A DNA stretch of 5,816 bases from Bacillota bacterium (GTDB lineage Bacteria > Bacillota > Clostridia > Lachnospirales > Cellulosilyticaceae). Positions 1-5,202 of this stretch are shown in pieces. The notes beneath the pieces are model-generated. The model searched no databases, had not been told where the DNA came from, and was given only the letters and a program-made list of their open reading frames with translations. Every line of letters begins with the position of its first letter. The first letter of the stretch is position 1. Both the position numbers and the translations under genes were made by a program. The stretch covers positions 1 to 5,816 of the forward strand of contig JAEZKI010000015.1 of the NCBI GenBank assembly GCA_023415525.1, read 5' to 3'.

Positions 1-909
1 CTCAAAAGCTGCAAATTAGAAAAATATAATCCCATACTCACCTCTATAGGACCCCTTGTGCCTCAATATGGAGAAATAGATACCCGAACTAAATTAAGAG
101 AGGCCATCAGTTTTTATGATACAGGAGAACTAAAAAGTATTTACTTAAAAGAGCCTGTTTTTGTCAATACCAGTCTAGGGACGCTTATGGGAGAGTTTAT
201 TACATTTTATAAACAAGGAACTATTCACCGCTTATTTCCTCTTTATGGCCAAGTCAGTGGTTATTGGTCAGAAGAGGAAGAATACCAATTGGCAGAAAAA
301 GTTACTTTTAAAATAGGAGATGTGAAAGTAAGTAATCGAATAAGTAGTTACTGCTTTTATCCCAATGGAGCTATAAAAAGTCTTAGCTTGTGGAATAAGG
401 AAGTTCTAGTTATTCAACATCAAAAAAAGAATATAGCTATAAGATTAGGTATAGCTTTTTATGAGAATGGTAAGATTAAGTCTCTAGAGCCCTATGTACC
501 TATTAAGATAAAGACACCCATAGGAAATATTATGGCCTATAATAATGAACCTGTTGGCATACACGGAGATACCAATTCACTTATTCTAGATAGAAATGGA
601 AATGTAAAAGAAATAAAAACGGTATCAACGGCTATACGAATGACCTCTTATACAGGAGAAGAAAAGGTGATTGCCCCTTGCTTAGTAAGAAGTTGGTTAG
701 ATAGTGAGAGATGGGTTATTTCACCTTTAACCATCAACTTTCTTAAAAATCAAGTTAGGATAGTAGATAAAAGTACGATCTACTTACTTAATAAAAAGGA
801 GTATAAGTGGAACACTGTACAAATAGGTTTCGAAGAAATAGGTCATGCATGTAGCAACTGTAAGGAATGTGGAGAATCTGACCCTTCTTGTGGTCTTTCA
901 CTTGCTTAA
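1..909 (+). CDS. MORN/YwqK-like repeat protein with C-terminal Cys cluster (5'-truncated by window edge)
   Basis: The reading frame is open from the first base to the TAA at 907-909 (302 visible residues), so the gene starts upstream of the window. The GTG at 58 has no ribosome binding site and lies within a repeat unit, so it is not the start. Numbering from the first window codon, a degenerate unit recurs: aromatic-Tyr, turn with Gly (DTGEL, KQGTI, PNGAI, ENGKI, RNGNV), Lys-Ser, then a stretch ending in Thr-x-Leu/Ile-Gly. Units lie near residues 36-49, 67-80, 116-130, 151-164 and 195-207, and the first visible residues (LKSC) end another. This resembles MORN/YwqK-type beta-hairpin repeats. 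The C-terminus carries His282, Cys284, Cys287, Cys290 and Cys297 (CxxCxxCx6C), a possible metal site. No signal peptide or membrane segment is visible in this part. I cannot assign a function. The gene converges on the regulator with a 12-bp gap and probably uses the terminator at 976-1009. Confidence 0.75.
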   Translation, partial: LKSCKLEKYNPILTSIGPLVPQYGEIDTRTKLREAISFYDTGELKSIYLKEPVFVNTSLGTLMGEFITFYKQGTIHRLFPLYGQVSGYWSEEEEYQLAEKVTFKIGDVKVSNRISSYCFYPNGAIKSLSLWNKEVLVIQHQKKNIAIRLGIAFYENGKIKSLEPYVPIKIKTPIGNIMAYNNEPVGIHGDTNSLILDRNGNVKEIKTVSTAIRMTSYTGEEKVIAPCLVRSWLDSERWVISPLTINFLKNQVRIVDKSTIYLLNKKEYKWNTVQIGFEEIGHACSNCKECGESDPSCGLSLA

Positions 910-921
910 TAAGTTAAGGGT

Positions 922-1692
922 TTAGAGTTCTTCTATAAAATTTGAATAAATTTGAAAGGGACGTCGATTAGTTCCTAAAAAGCTCGTACAGTATGTATCG
1001 AGCTTTTTATATTGCTCGGAATGAATAGTAATTTTTCCATTTACAATACTAAAATAGCCTTCTGCTTGGAGTTTGCTTAAATGACGATAGAGGCTGCGCA
1101 GATTGATATGTAATAGGTGACTGATTGTTTTTCGGCTAGCAGTTATTGTATGAGGGAAGGAAGGCTGAGAGCAGTAGTTACAGCTATTAAAGAGGTAAAG
1201 GAGTATTGTATCGTCTAAATCATAAAGGGCACGTATTTCTGCCATGTCCATGTAATATTGTGATACATTGGCAAAATAAGAGATGCAGACATTGGCAACT
1301 GTTAGATTGTTATGCATAGCATGAAAGAAAATATCAGCAGGAACGTCCAAAACAATGGAGGGCTTGAGGGTTTTAATAGAGGCCGTATACTTGGGAACAT
1401 TTAATAGATATTCAAGGAGACCAAAAATATAAGGAGAAAGCATGGTATCAGCAATAATACTATCACCTAGTGGCGAGTTTATAAGACACTGATAGGTACC
1501 ACTCAAAGCGATATAAATGCGATTGGCAGAATTCCCCATTGTGAGGAATTCAGTATTAGACTTTAGCTTTCTAAGTTCACATAAAGTAACTTGGGAGTGG
1601 GGAGTGATGGAGCTGATATCATCAGCTGTTATAACTTCTTTTGAAAATAATTTTAGAACGTTGCATAGATAATCGTCATAATAATTATGCAT
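922..1692 (-). CDS. Crp/Fnr-family transcriptional regulator
   Basis: This 256-residue protein has the two-domain layout of Crp/Fnr regulators. Residues about 30-120 form a cyclic-nucleotide-binding-like beta-roll (LKSNTEFLTMGNSANRIYIAL, SGTYQCLI). A long dimerisation helix follows at about 125-160. The C-terminal winged helix-turn-helix is at about 184-222 (TASRKTISHLL, RSLYRHLSKLQAEGYF, then a wing). The canonical cAMP-contact signature is not recognisable and there is no FNR-type N-terminal Cys cluster, so the effector is unknown. The ATG at 1690-1692 is supported by AAAGAGGG (1701-1708, complement) at 8-nt spacing. The gene is divergent from the URO-D-led operon, making it the likely regulator of that operon. 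Residues 228-239 are encoded by a terminator hairpin, and the last 17 residues lie beyond it. The usual domain seems to finish at about residue 231, so the tail may be a read-through extension after loss of an earlier stop. Confidence 0.88.
   Translation of the reverse strand: MHNYYDDYLCNVLKLFSKEVITADDISSITPHSQVTLCELRKLKSNTEFLTMGNSANRIYIALSGTYQCLINSPLGDSIIADTMLSPYIFGLLEYLLNVPKYTASIKTLKPSIVLDVPADIFFHAMHNNLTVANVCISYFANVSQYYMDMAEIRALYDLDDTILLYLFNSCNYCSQPSFPHTITASRKTISHLLHINLRSLYRHLSKLQAEGYFSIVNGKITIHSEQYKKLDTYCTSFLGTNRRPFQIYSNFIEEL
976..1009. terminator. Bidirectional Rho-independent terminator inside the regulator's 3' coding end
   Basis: A perfect 11-bp inverted repeat, TAAAAAGCTCG (976-986) and CGAGCTTTTTA (999-1009), encloses a 12-nt loop. 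The core AGCTCG stem is flanked by an A-run on one side and a T-run on the other, so it has terminator form on both strands. On the + strand it sits 67 nt beyond the stop of the repeat protein, a normal place for that gene's terminator. On the - strand it lies within codons 228-239 of the Crp/Fnr gene, 52 nt before that gene's stop codon, which is unusual. Confidence 0.8.
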
Positions 1693-1712
1693 ATTTTTTT
1701 CCCTCTTTTCTC

Positions 1713-1736
1713 AAAAGGTGACAAGTGTCACTTGTT
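1713..1736. promoter_or_regulatory. Putative Crp/Fnr-type operator
   Basis: A perfect GTGAC-AAGT-GTCAC dyad (1718-1731) sits at the centre of a longer imperfect palindrome with 8 of 10 arm positions matching (1713-1722 and 1727-1736). Its 4-bp spacer is the spacing of FNR-like sites. An overlapping perfect palindrome, ACAAGTG-T-CACTTGT (1721-1735), offers a second register. The site lies between the divergent regulator and the operon, 21 bp upstream of the regulator start codon. Binding by the adjacent Crp/Fnr protein is inferred from position and symmetry. Confidence 0.6.
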
Positions 1737-1759
1737 TAATATGACTACTATGATATCAT
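1732..1759 (+). promoter_or_regulatory. Candidate promoter of the URO-D/ECF operon (extended -10)
   Basis: A TGATATCAT extended -10 (hexamer TATCAT at 1754-1759, five of six consensus bases, with TG at 1751-1752) follows a weak -35 candidate, TTGTTT (1732-1737), at 16-bp spacing. The predicted start site near 1766 places the centre of the GTGAC-N4-GTCAC dyad (1724.5) at about -41.5, the classic class II activator position for Crp/Fnr proteins. The weak -35 fits an activator-dependent promoter. The leader would be about 94 nt. The region is very A+T-rich, so other hexamers can be fitted. Confidence 0.4.
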
Positions 1760-1778
1760 TTAATTACAAAATAATAAA
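1750..1778 (-). promoter_or_regulatory. Candidate promoter of the Crp/Fnr gene, sharing the same -10
   Basis: ATGATATCAT (1750-1759) is self-complementary, so the extended -10 also reads TGATATCAT on the minus strand (hexamer 1755 to 1750). A -35-like TTTATT (plus-strand 1773-1778) lies 17 bp upstream. Transcription would begin near 1743, putting the operator (1713-1736) just downstream of the start, where bound regulator could repress its own gene. Only weakly supported because of the A+T-rich background. Confidence 0.3.
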
Positions 1779-1779
1779 C

Positions 1780-1793
1780 TATTTGTACAAATA
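1780..1793. promoter_or_regulatory. Perfect 14-bp palindrome, possible second operator
   Basis: TATTTGTACAAATA is perfectly self-complementary with no spacer. It lies 14-27 nt downstream of the predicted + start site, in the operon leader, and just upstream of the candidate -35 of the divergent regulator gene. Its sequence differs from the GTGAC dyad, so if functional it probably binds another regulator. The flanking A-rich tract (1791-1815) is otherwise featureless. A palindrome of A/T-rich words could also arise by chance here. Confidence 0.3.
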
Positions 1794-1846
1794 AAAATCA
1801 AAATAAATAAAAAAATTAGTATATTTAATAAGATTTATCGAATAAT

Positions 1847-1853
1847 GGAGGTG
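1847..1853 (+). promoter_or_regulatory. Ribosome binding site that selects the TTG start at 1860
   Basis: GGAGGTG lies 6 nt before the TTG at 1860-1862. It overlaps the in-frame ATG at 1845, so that ATG cannot use it and has no other purine-rich site upstream. This decides in favour of TTG 1860. Confidence 0.75.
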
Positions 1854-1859
1854 AAATGG

Positions 1860-2933
1860 TTGTTACCAAGAGAGAGAGTGATAAAAGCTTTGTCCCATGA
1901 AAAGACAGATAGAGTACCTTTAGATTTTTGGGCAACGCCTGAAACATGGGATAAGTTAAAGACATACTTTAACACCAATGATGAAGAAGTTGTGTTACGT
2001 AAATTTCAAATTGATATTCGCCAAATTCAACCTGATTATATTGGTCCAGAGATAGTAAGAGCTGAAGATGGAACCTATTTTGATGCCATGGGAGTTCATA
2101 GAAGGGTAGTTAAAAATCAGTTCTGTGCCTATGAAGAATATGCAAGTTCACCCTTGGGATTTGTAGAAACCATGAAAGACTTTGAGAGATACGATAAATG
2201 GCCTAGCTTATTAAATTATGATTTTAAAGGCTTAAAGAATAAAATCGGAAATACAAATCAAATGTATTATATCAAGCTAGAAACGGGGGGATTGTTCGAA
2301 TTTGCATGGGCACTTCGTGGATATGAGCAGTTCATGATGGATATGATTCTAGAGCCAGATATTGTTCACTATATTATGGATAAGATAACAGATTTTTGGT
2401 GTGGCTATGTTAGGGAAGTCATGGAGCATGCAGGAGAAAAATACGATATGGTCTATACCTATGATGATATAGCAGCTCAAAATGCACCCTTAATGTCTAA
2501 GGAGATGTGGTCGGAATTCATAAAGCCTTATCATGAGCGCTTAAACAAGGTTATTCATTCTTATGGTAAGACAGTGATGTATCATTCATGTGGAGCCGTT
2601 TATGATATGATCGAGGATTTGAAAAACCTACCTATTGAGGTTCTTAATCCTATTCAACCAAGAGCAAAAGGAATGGACATGAAGAAAATAAAAGAGCGTT
2701 TTAAAGATAGCCTTTCTTTTCATGGAGGAATAGACATTCAATTTGTTTTACCTAAAGGAACAAAAGAGGAAGTACATGATGCAGTACATCATGCAATAGA
2801 TACGCTAGGTGTTGATGGAGGCTACATTTTAACAAGTGCACACTATATTCAAGCAGATACACCCGTTCAAAACATAATAGAGATGTACAGAGAAGCACAA
2901 CAATATTCCATGGAGAAAAACTTAGAAGAATAG
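1860..2933 (+). CDS. Uroporphyrinogen decarboxylase (URO-D) / MtaA-superfamily protein
   Basis: From TTG 1860 the protein has 357 residues and begins MLPRERVIKALSHEKTDRVP, the characteristic opening of URO-D-family proteins; an ATG at 1845 would add five residues but overlaps the ribosome binding site. Visible landmarks (TTG numbering) are RVPLDFW at 18-24, the ETGGLFEFAWALRG segment at 141-154, DDIA near 202, HSCG at 242-245, the SFHGGID strand at 286-292 and GGYILTSAHYIQADTP at 320-335. These indicate the TIM-barrel URO-D fold. The superfamily holds haem-pathway decarboxylases and corrinoid-dependent methyltransferases (MtaA, MtbA, CmuA). The HSC motif resembles the first two zinc ligands of MtaA-type enzymes (HxC...C), but no C-terminal Cys follows; His328 occupies that region. 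True HemE is unlikely given the context. It leads an operon with a nucleoside hydrolase, a TudS-like protein and an ECF transporter. No corrinoid protein is in the window, so the reaction is unknown. Confidence 0.88.
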   Translation: MLPRERVIKALSHEKTDRVPLDFWATPETWDKLKTYFNTNDEEVVLRKFQIDIRQIQPDYIGPEIVRAEDGTYFDAMGVHRRVVKNQFCAYEEYASSPLGFVETMKDFERYDKWPSLLNYDFKGLKNKIGNTNQMYYIKLETGGLFEFAWALRGYEQFMMDMILEPDIVHYIMDKITDFWCGYVREVMEHAGEKYDMVYTYDDIAAQNAPLMSKEMWSEFIKPYHERLNKVIHSYGKTVMYHSCGAVYDMIEDLKNLPIEVLNPIQPRAKGMDMKKIKERFKDSLSFHGGIDIQFVLPKGTKEEVHDAVHHAIDTLGVDGGYILTSAHYIQADTPVQNIIEMYREAQQYSMEKNLEE

Positions 2934-2942
2934 GAGAATGTA

Positions 2943-3884
2943 ATGACAAAACAGAAGCTTATTATAGACACAGACTGTGGTTCAGATGATGCAATGGCAA
3001 TAGCTATGGCGCTTAAGGACCCTAATTTTGAGATTCTCTTTTTTACAACAGTTGCAGGGAATGTAGATGCAAGGCAGGCAGCTTATAATACGCTTATGAC
3101 AATAGAATATGCAGGGACCTACCAGCCTCCAGTATACATAGGATGTAATCAGGCTTTACTAAGGGATATGGTATTTGCACATGAGACACATGGCTTTGAT
3201 GGAATGGGAGACATAGGACTTCAAGTAAAAGCACTAGAAGTGGCACCAGGAAATGGCGTTCTAAAAATCCTAGAAGCACTCGATGCACATGAAGAGGGGG
3301 AGATAGAAATCATTACCCTTGGCACCCTCACCAACCTAGCTGTGGCCATGCGACTTGAGCCAGAGATTATGAAAAAAGTAAAGCGTATTGTAGCCATGGG
3401 GACAGCTGGGTTTGGAACAGGAAATGTGTCACCTGTAGCAGAATTTAACATATGGCAAGATGCAGAAGCAGCTAAGATAGTCAATGACTTTGGGGTACCT
3501 CTTATGTATGTAGGTTGGGATGCTTGCTTAGAAGAAGCTATGTTAAGTGAGGAAGAAATAAATCGCATTAAAAATAGTGGTGAACTAGGGAAGTTTGTTA
3601 TTGAGTGTAATAGATGTCTTATGGAAATGAATAGGGAGCGTTTTGGGACGCCTTGTTTAGATATGGCAGATCCAGCAGCAATGGCAGCAGCCCTTTATCC
3701 AGAATGCATTGAGGAGTGTGATAAATATTTCTGTGAAGTAGATGTTTCAAATGGACCTAGCTATGGGGGTGTACTAGTAGATAAATACCATTTTAGTGGC
3801 AAAGAACCTAACGCCTTTATTTGCAGTAAGTTAAAACCAGAACTTTATAAGGAATATATCTACAGGACACTGGGGGTAAAGTAA
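2943..3884 (+). CDS. Nucleoside hydrolase family protein (IUNH type), atypical active site
   Basis: This 313-residue protein, a normal length for the family, matches inosine/uridine-preferring nucleoside hydrolases, which hydrolyse the N-glycosidic bond of ribonucleosides using a Ca2+-bound water. The N-terminal aspartate cluster is IIDTDCGSDDAMAI (Asp9, Asp11, Asp15, Asp16), with Cys12 replacing the usual Pro. Further motifs are TVAGN (Asn40), HGFDGMGD (His83), LGTLTNLA (126-133) and GNVSPVAEFNIWQDAEAA (Asn161, Glu167, Asn169). The late metal ligand Asp243 is kept (MADPAA), but the HDP histidine that protonates the leaving group in many family members is Ala242, suggesting an unusual base or substrate. 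AGGAG (2932-2936), overlapping the previous stop, lies 6 nt before the ATG, so translation is probably coupled with the URO-D gene. Likely cytoplasmic. The family is clear; the substrate is unknown, perhaps a modified nucleoside. Confidence 0.9.
   Translation: MTKQKLIIDTDCGSDDAMAIAMALKDPNFEILFFTTVAGNVDARQAAYNTLMTIEYAGTYQPPVYIGCNQALLRDMVFAHETHGFDGMGDIGLQVKALEVAPGNGVLKILEALDAHEEGEIEIITLGTLTNLAVAMRLEPEIMKKVKRIVAMGTAGFGTGNVSPVAEFNIWQDAEAAKIVNDFGVPLMYVGWDACLEEAMLSEEEINRIKNSGELGKFVIECNRCLMEMNRERFGTPCLDMADPAAMAAALYPECIEECDKYFCEVDVSNGPSYGGVLVDKYHFSGKEPNAFICSKLKPELYKEYIYRTLGVK
3872..3876 (+). promoter_or_regulatory. Ribosome binding site supporting the TTG start at 3885
   Basis: GGGGG at 3872-3876, followed by TAAAG, lies 8 nt before the TTG at 3885 and within the last codons of the nucleoside hydrolase gene. 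The TTG directly abuts that gene's TAA (3882-3884). The next in-frame ATG (codon 20) would remove the conserved Cys10, so TTG is the start. Confidence 0.6.
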
Positions 3885-4445
3885 TTGGAAAAAATACTGG
3901 TAGTGGGTCATTGCATTTTAAATACAGCCTCTAAGGTGGTTATGTACAATTTAGAGGAAATGGAGGAGGAGGAGAGGCTCAGAAAACAATTTGTGATAAC
4001 AGCACTAGAAAAAGGGGTACAGTTTTTACAGCTTCCATGTCCAGAGTTTACTCTTTATGGGGCAAAAAGATGGGGACATGTAAGTGAGCAGTTTGATAAT
4101 GTTTTCTTTAAAAAACATTGCAGAAATAGTTTACTTCCTATTATAGAACAACTTGTGGAATATAAAGAGAATAAAGAGAGATTTGAAATACTAGGGATTG
4201 TAGGAATAGACGGAAGCCCTAGCTGCGGGGTGGATTATACATGTACAGGGAAAAAATGCTACGGATGCCTTGGGGATAGAGATGAGGTCATTATGGAGGT
4301 CATTCATGATTCCTCTCTTTGTAAAGGGAAGGGCGTATTTTTTGAAGTACTAGAGGAGCTTTTAGTAGAATTTGAACTTACAGATATTAAGGTAGAGGGA
4401 CTTTTCGCACTAGAGCCCCACAAATGTATGAATTTATTAGGTTAA
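3885..4445 (+). CDS. TudS-related putative [4Fe-4S] desulfidase (CD3072-like)
   Basis: This 186-residue protein resembles the DUF523/TudS group, and specifically what I recall as the CD3072 family of TudS-related putative desulfidases. TudS removes sulfur from thiouracil using a [4Fe-4S] cluster held by three cysteines, leaving one iron free to bind the substrate sulfur. The three equivalent positions are visible: Cys10 (GHCILN), Cys52 (LPCPE) and Cys114 (GSPSCG). A second cluster, Cys120, Cys125 and Cys128 (YTCTGKKCYGC), follows at once, and Cys181 lies near the C-terminus. These extra cysteines could bind another metal, or accept the abstracted sulfur. The TTG start abuts the previous stop, indicating tight translational coupling with the nucleoside hydrolase. 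Likely cytoplasmic. The family assignment is from motifs; desulfidase activity is inferred and the substrate is unknown. Confidence 0.82.
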   Translation: MEKILVVGHCILNTASKVVMYNLEEMEEEERLRKQFVITALEKGVQFLQLPCPEFTLYGAKRWGHVSEQFDNVFFKKHCRNSLLPIIEQLVEYKENKERFEILGIVGIDGSPSCGVDYTCTGKKCYGCLGDRDEVIMEVIHDSSLCKGKGVFFEVLEELLVEFELTDIKVEGLFALEPHKCMNLLG

Positions 4446-4471
4446 CTAATAAAGATAAAAAAATAAGAAAA

Positions 4472-4490
4472 GGCAGTAAAAGATACTGCT
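4472..4490 (+). other. Small hairpin upstream of the S-component ribosome binding site
   Basis: GCAGTA (4473-4478) and TACTGC (4484-4489) form a perfect 6-bp stem with an AAAGA loop, extendable by one G-U pair. It ends 5 nt before AGGAGGG (4496-4502). There is no T-run after it, so it is not a terminator; it may stabilise or insulate the downstream mRNA segment. It occupies most of the 64-nt gap between the TudS-like and S-component genes. Confidence 0.4.
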
Positions 4491-4509
4491 AAAACAGGAG
4501 GGAAATAGT

Positions 4510-5112
4510 ATGGAGAAAAAACATTCAATTAAAGACGACTTTTCAATGTTGGCATTACTGATTATACCTATTGCAGTTGCAGTAAATTTTGTCGGTGGAC
4601 AACTAGCTTCCTTGCTTAAATTGCCATTCTATTTAGATACCATAGGAACCATTTTTGCAGCTATGCTTTGTGGTCCATGGGTTGGCGCAGTAACAGGTAC
4701 ATTAACCAATATTGTGACAGGTATCGCAAATCCAGTAAACTTTGCATTTATTCCAGTTAACTTAATTGTAGGTTTAGTAACAGGGTTCTTGTCTAGAAAA
4801 AATATGTTTAGTACATGGTGGAAATGGCTCATTTCTATGGTATTAATGGCCCTAAGTTCTATTATTTCCGCGGCACCTATTGTTGTACTGGTGTTTGGGG
4901 GTGTTACAGGTGGAGGAACATCACTCATCACAGCAACAGCAATGGCAGCAGGGGCAAATATTTGGGCAGCGGTACTTGGAACAGAAGGTATTTTTACAGT
5001 AGTTGACCGAATCATTTCTTTCTTTATTGGTTACTTTGTTATTAAGGTTATTCCAGCCAGAACACTTGTTAAATTCGGATGTGGAGCAAACTATATAAAG
5101 CAGGATAATTGA
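4510..5112 (+). CDS. ECF transporter S component (substrate-binding membrane subunit, CD3073-like)
   Basis: This 200-residue, very hydrophobic protein has about six membrane segments (roughly residues 12-35, 41-65, 74-95, 103-130, 137-160 and 162-182), the size and topology of ECF S components, which bind the substrate and partner EcfT and the ATPases. YLDTIGTIFAAMLCGPWVGAVTG (41-63) and the following TNIVTG, NPVNFAFIPVN are typical of S components. It looks like what I recall as the CD3073 family, a neighbour of CD3072 in Clostridioides difficile, here likewise next to a TudS-like gene. AGGAGGG (4496-4502) at 7-nt spacing gives a strong start. An EcfT gene follows, so the transporter probably has its own energising module. 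Substrate specificity cannot be read from the sequence; context suggests a small nucleoside- or thio-base-like compound. The C-terminal tail (about 185-200) is soluble and ends KQDN. Confidence 0.88.
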   Translation: MEKKHSIKDDFSMLALLIIPIAVAVNFVGGQLASLLKLPFYLDTIGTIFAAMLCGPWVGAVTGTLTNIVTGIANPVNFAFIPVNLIVGLVTGFLSRKNMFSTWWKWLISMVLMALSSIISAAPIVVLVFGGVTGGGTSLITATAMAAGANIWAAVLGTEGIFTVVDRIISFFIGYFVIKVIPARTLVKFGCGANYIKQDN

Positions 5113-5137
5113 GGATCTAATTAGGAGAGAAATATTT

Positions 5138-5175
5138 ACCGCCGCTTGTTTAGATAAATAGGTGGCGGTTATTTT
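5138..5175 (+). terminator. Weak intra-operon terminator/attenuator hairpin between S and T genes
   Basis: ACCGCCGC (5138-5145) pairs with GTGGCGGT (5162-5169), eight pairs including one G-U, around a 16-nt loop; TATTTTAT follows. The stem is GC-rich against an A+T-rich background, but the T-run is interrupted and the loop is large, so partial termination or mRNA processing is more likely than full termination. It would lower EcfT and downstream expression relative to the S component. It lies in the 90-nt gap 5113-5202, which also holds an unused AGGAG (5123-5127). Confidence 0.5.
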
Positions 5176-5202
5176 ATAAATAAATGAAGGGGGCTCTATA
5201 GG

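Noticed and set aside
58..60. GTG at 58 as the start of the repeat protein
   Set aside because: The frame is open upstream to the window edge, there is no ribosome binding site, and the preceding residues continue the protein's repeat pattern.
922..1692. The regulator as an oxygen-sensing FNR protein
   Set aside because: The N-terminal Cys cluster that binds the FNR [4Fe-4S] centre is absent; the few cysteines are scattered.
1693..1859. A riboswitch in the leader of the URO-D operon, since ECF and nucleoside genes are often riboswitch-controlled
   Set aside because: The leader is A-rich with short palindromes only; I see no conserved multi-helix core, terminator or anti-terminator pair.
1860..2933. 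The URO-D-family gene as haem-pathway hemE
   Set aside because: It carries an MtaA-like HSCG motif and no other tetrapyrrole gene is nearby; the operon context points elsewhere.
2752..2949. Minus-strand open frame opposite the 3' end of the URO-D gene
   Set aside because: It lies antisense to a clear family protein, has no ribosome binding site or recognisable content, and reads as a shadow frame.
3094..3568. Two minus-strand open frames opposite the nucleoside hydrolase gene
   Set aside because: They are antisense to well-conserved hydrolase motifs and show low-complexity, non-protein-like composition.
4472..4490. The 4473-4489 hairpin as a terminator
   Set aside because: It has only six pairs and is followed by TAAAACAGGAGGG rather than a T-run; it is more likely a leader structure.
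4629..5015. Open frames on both strands (4629-5015 minus and 4815-5006 plus) inside the S-component gene
   Set aside because: Both overlap a convincing membrane protein gene and have no start signals or recognisable domains.
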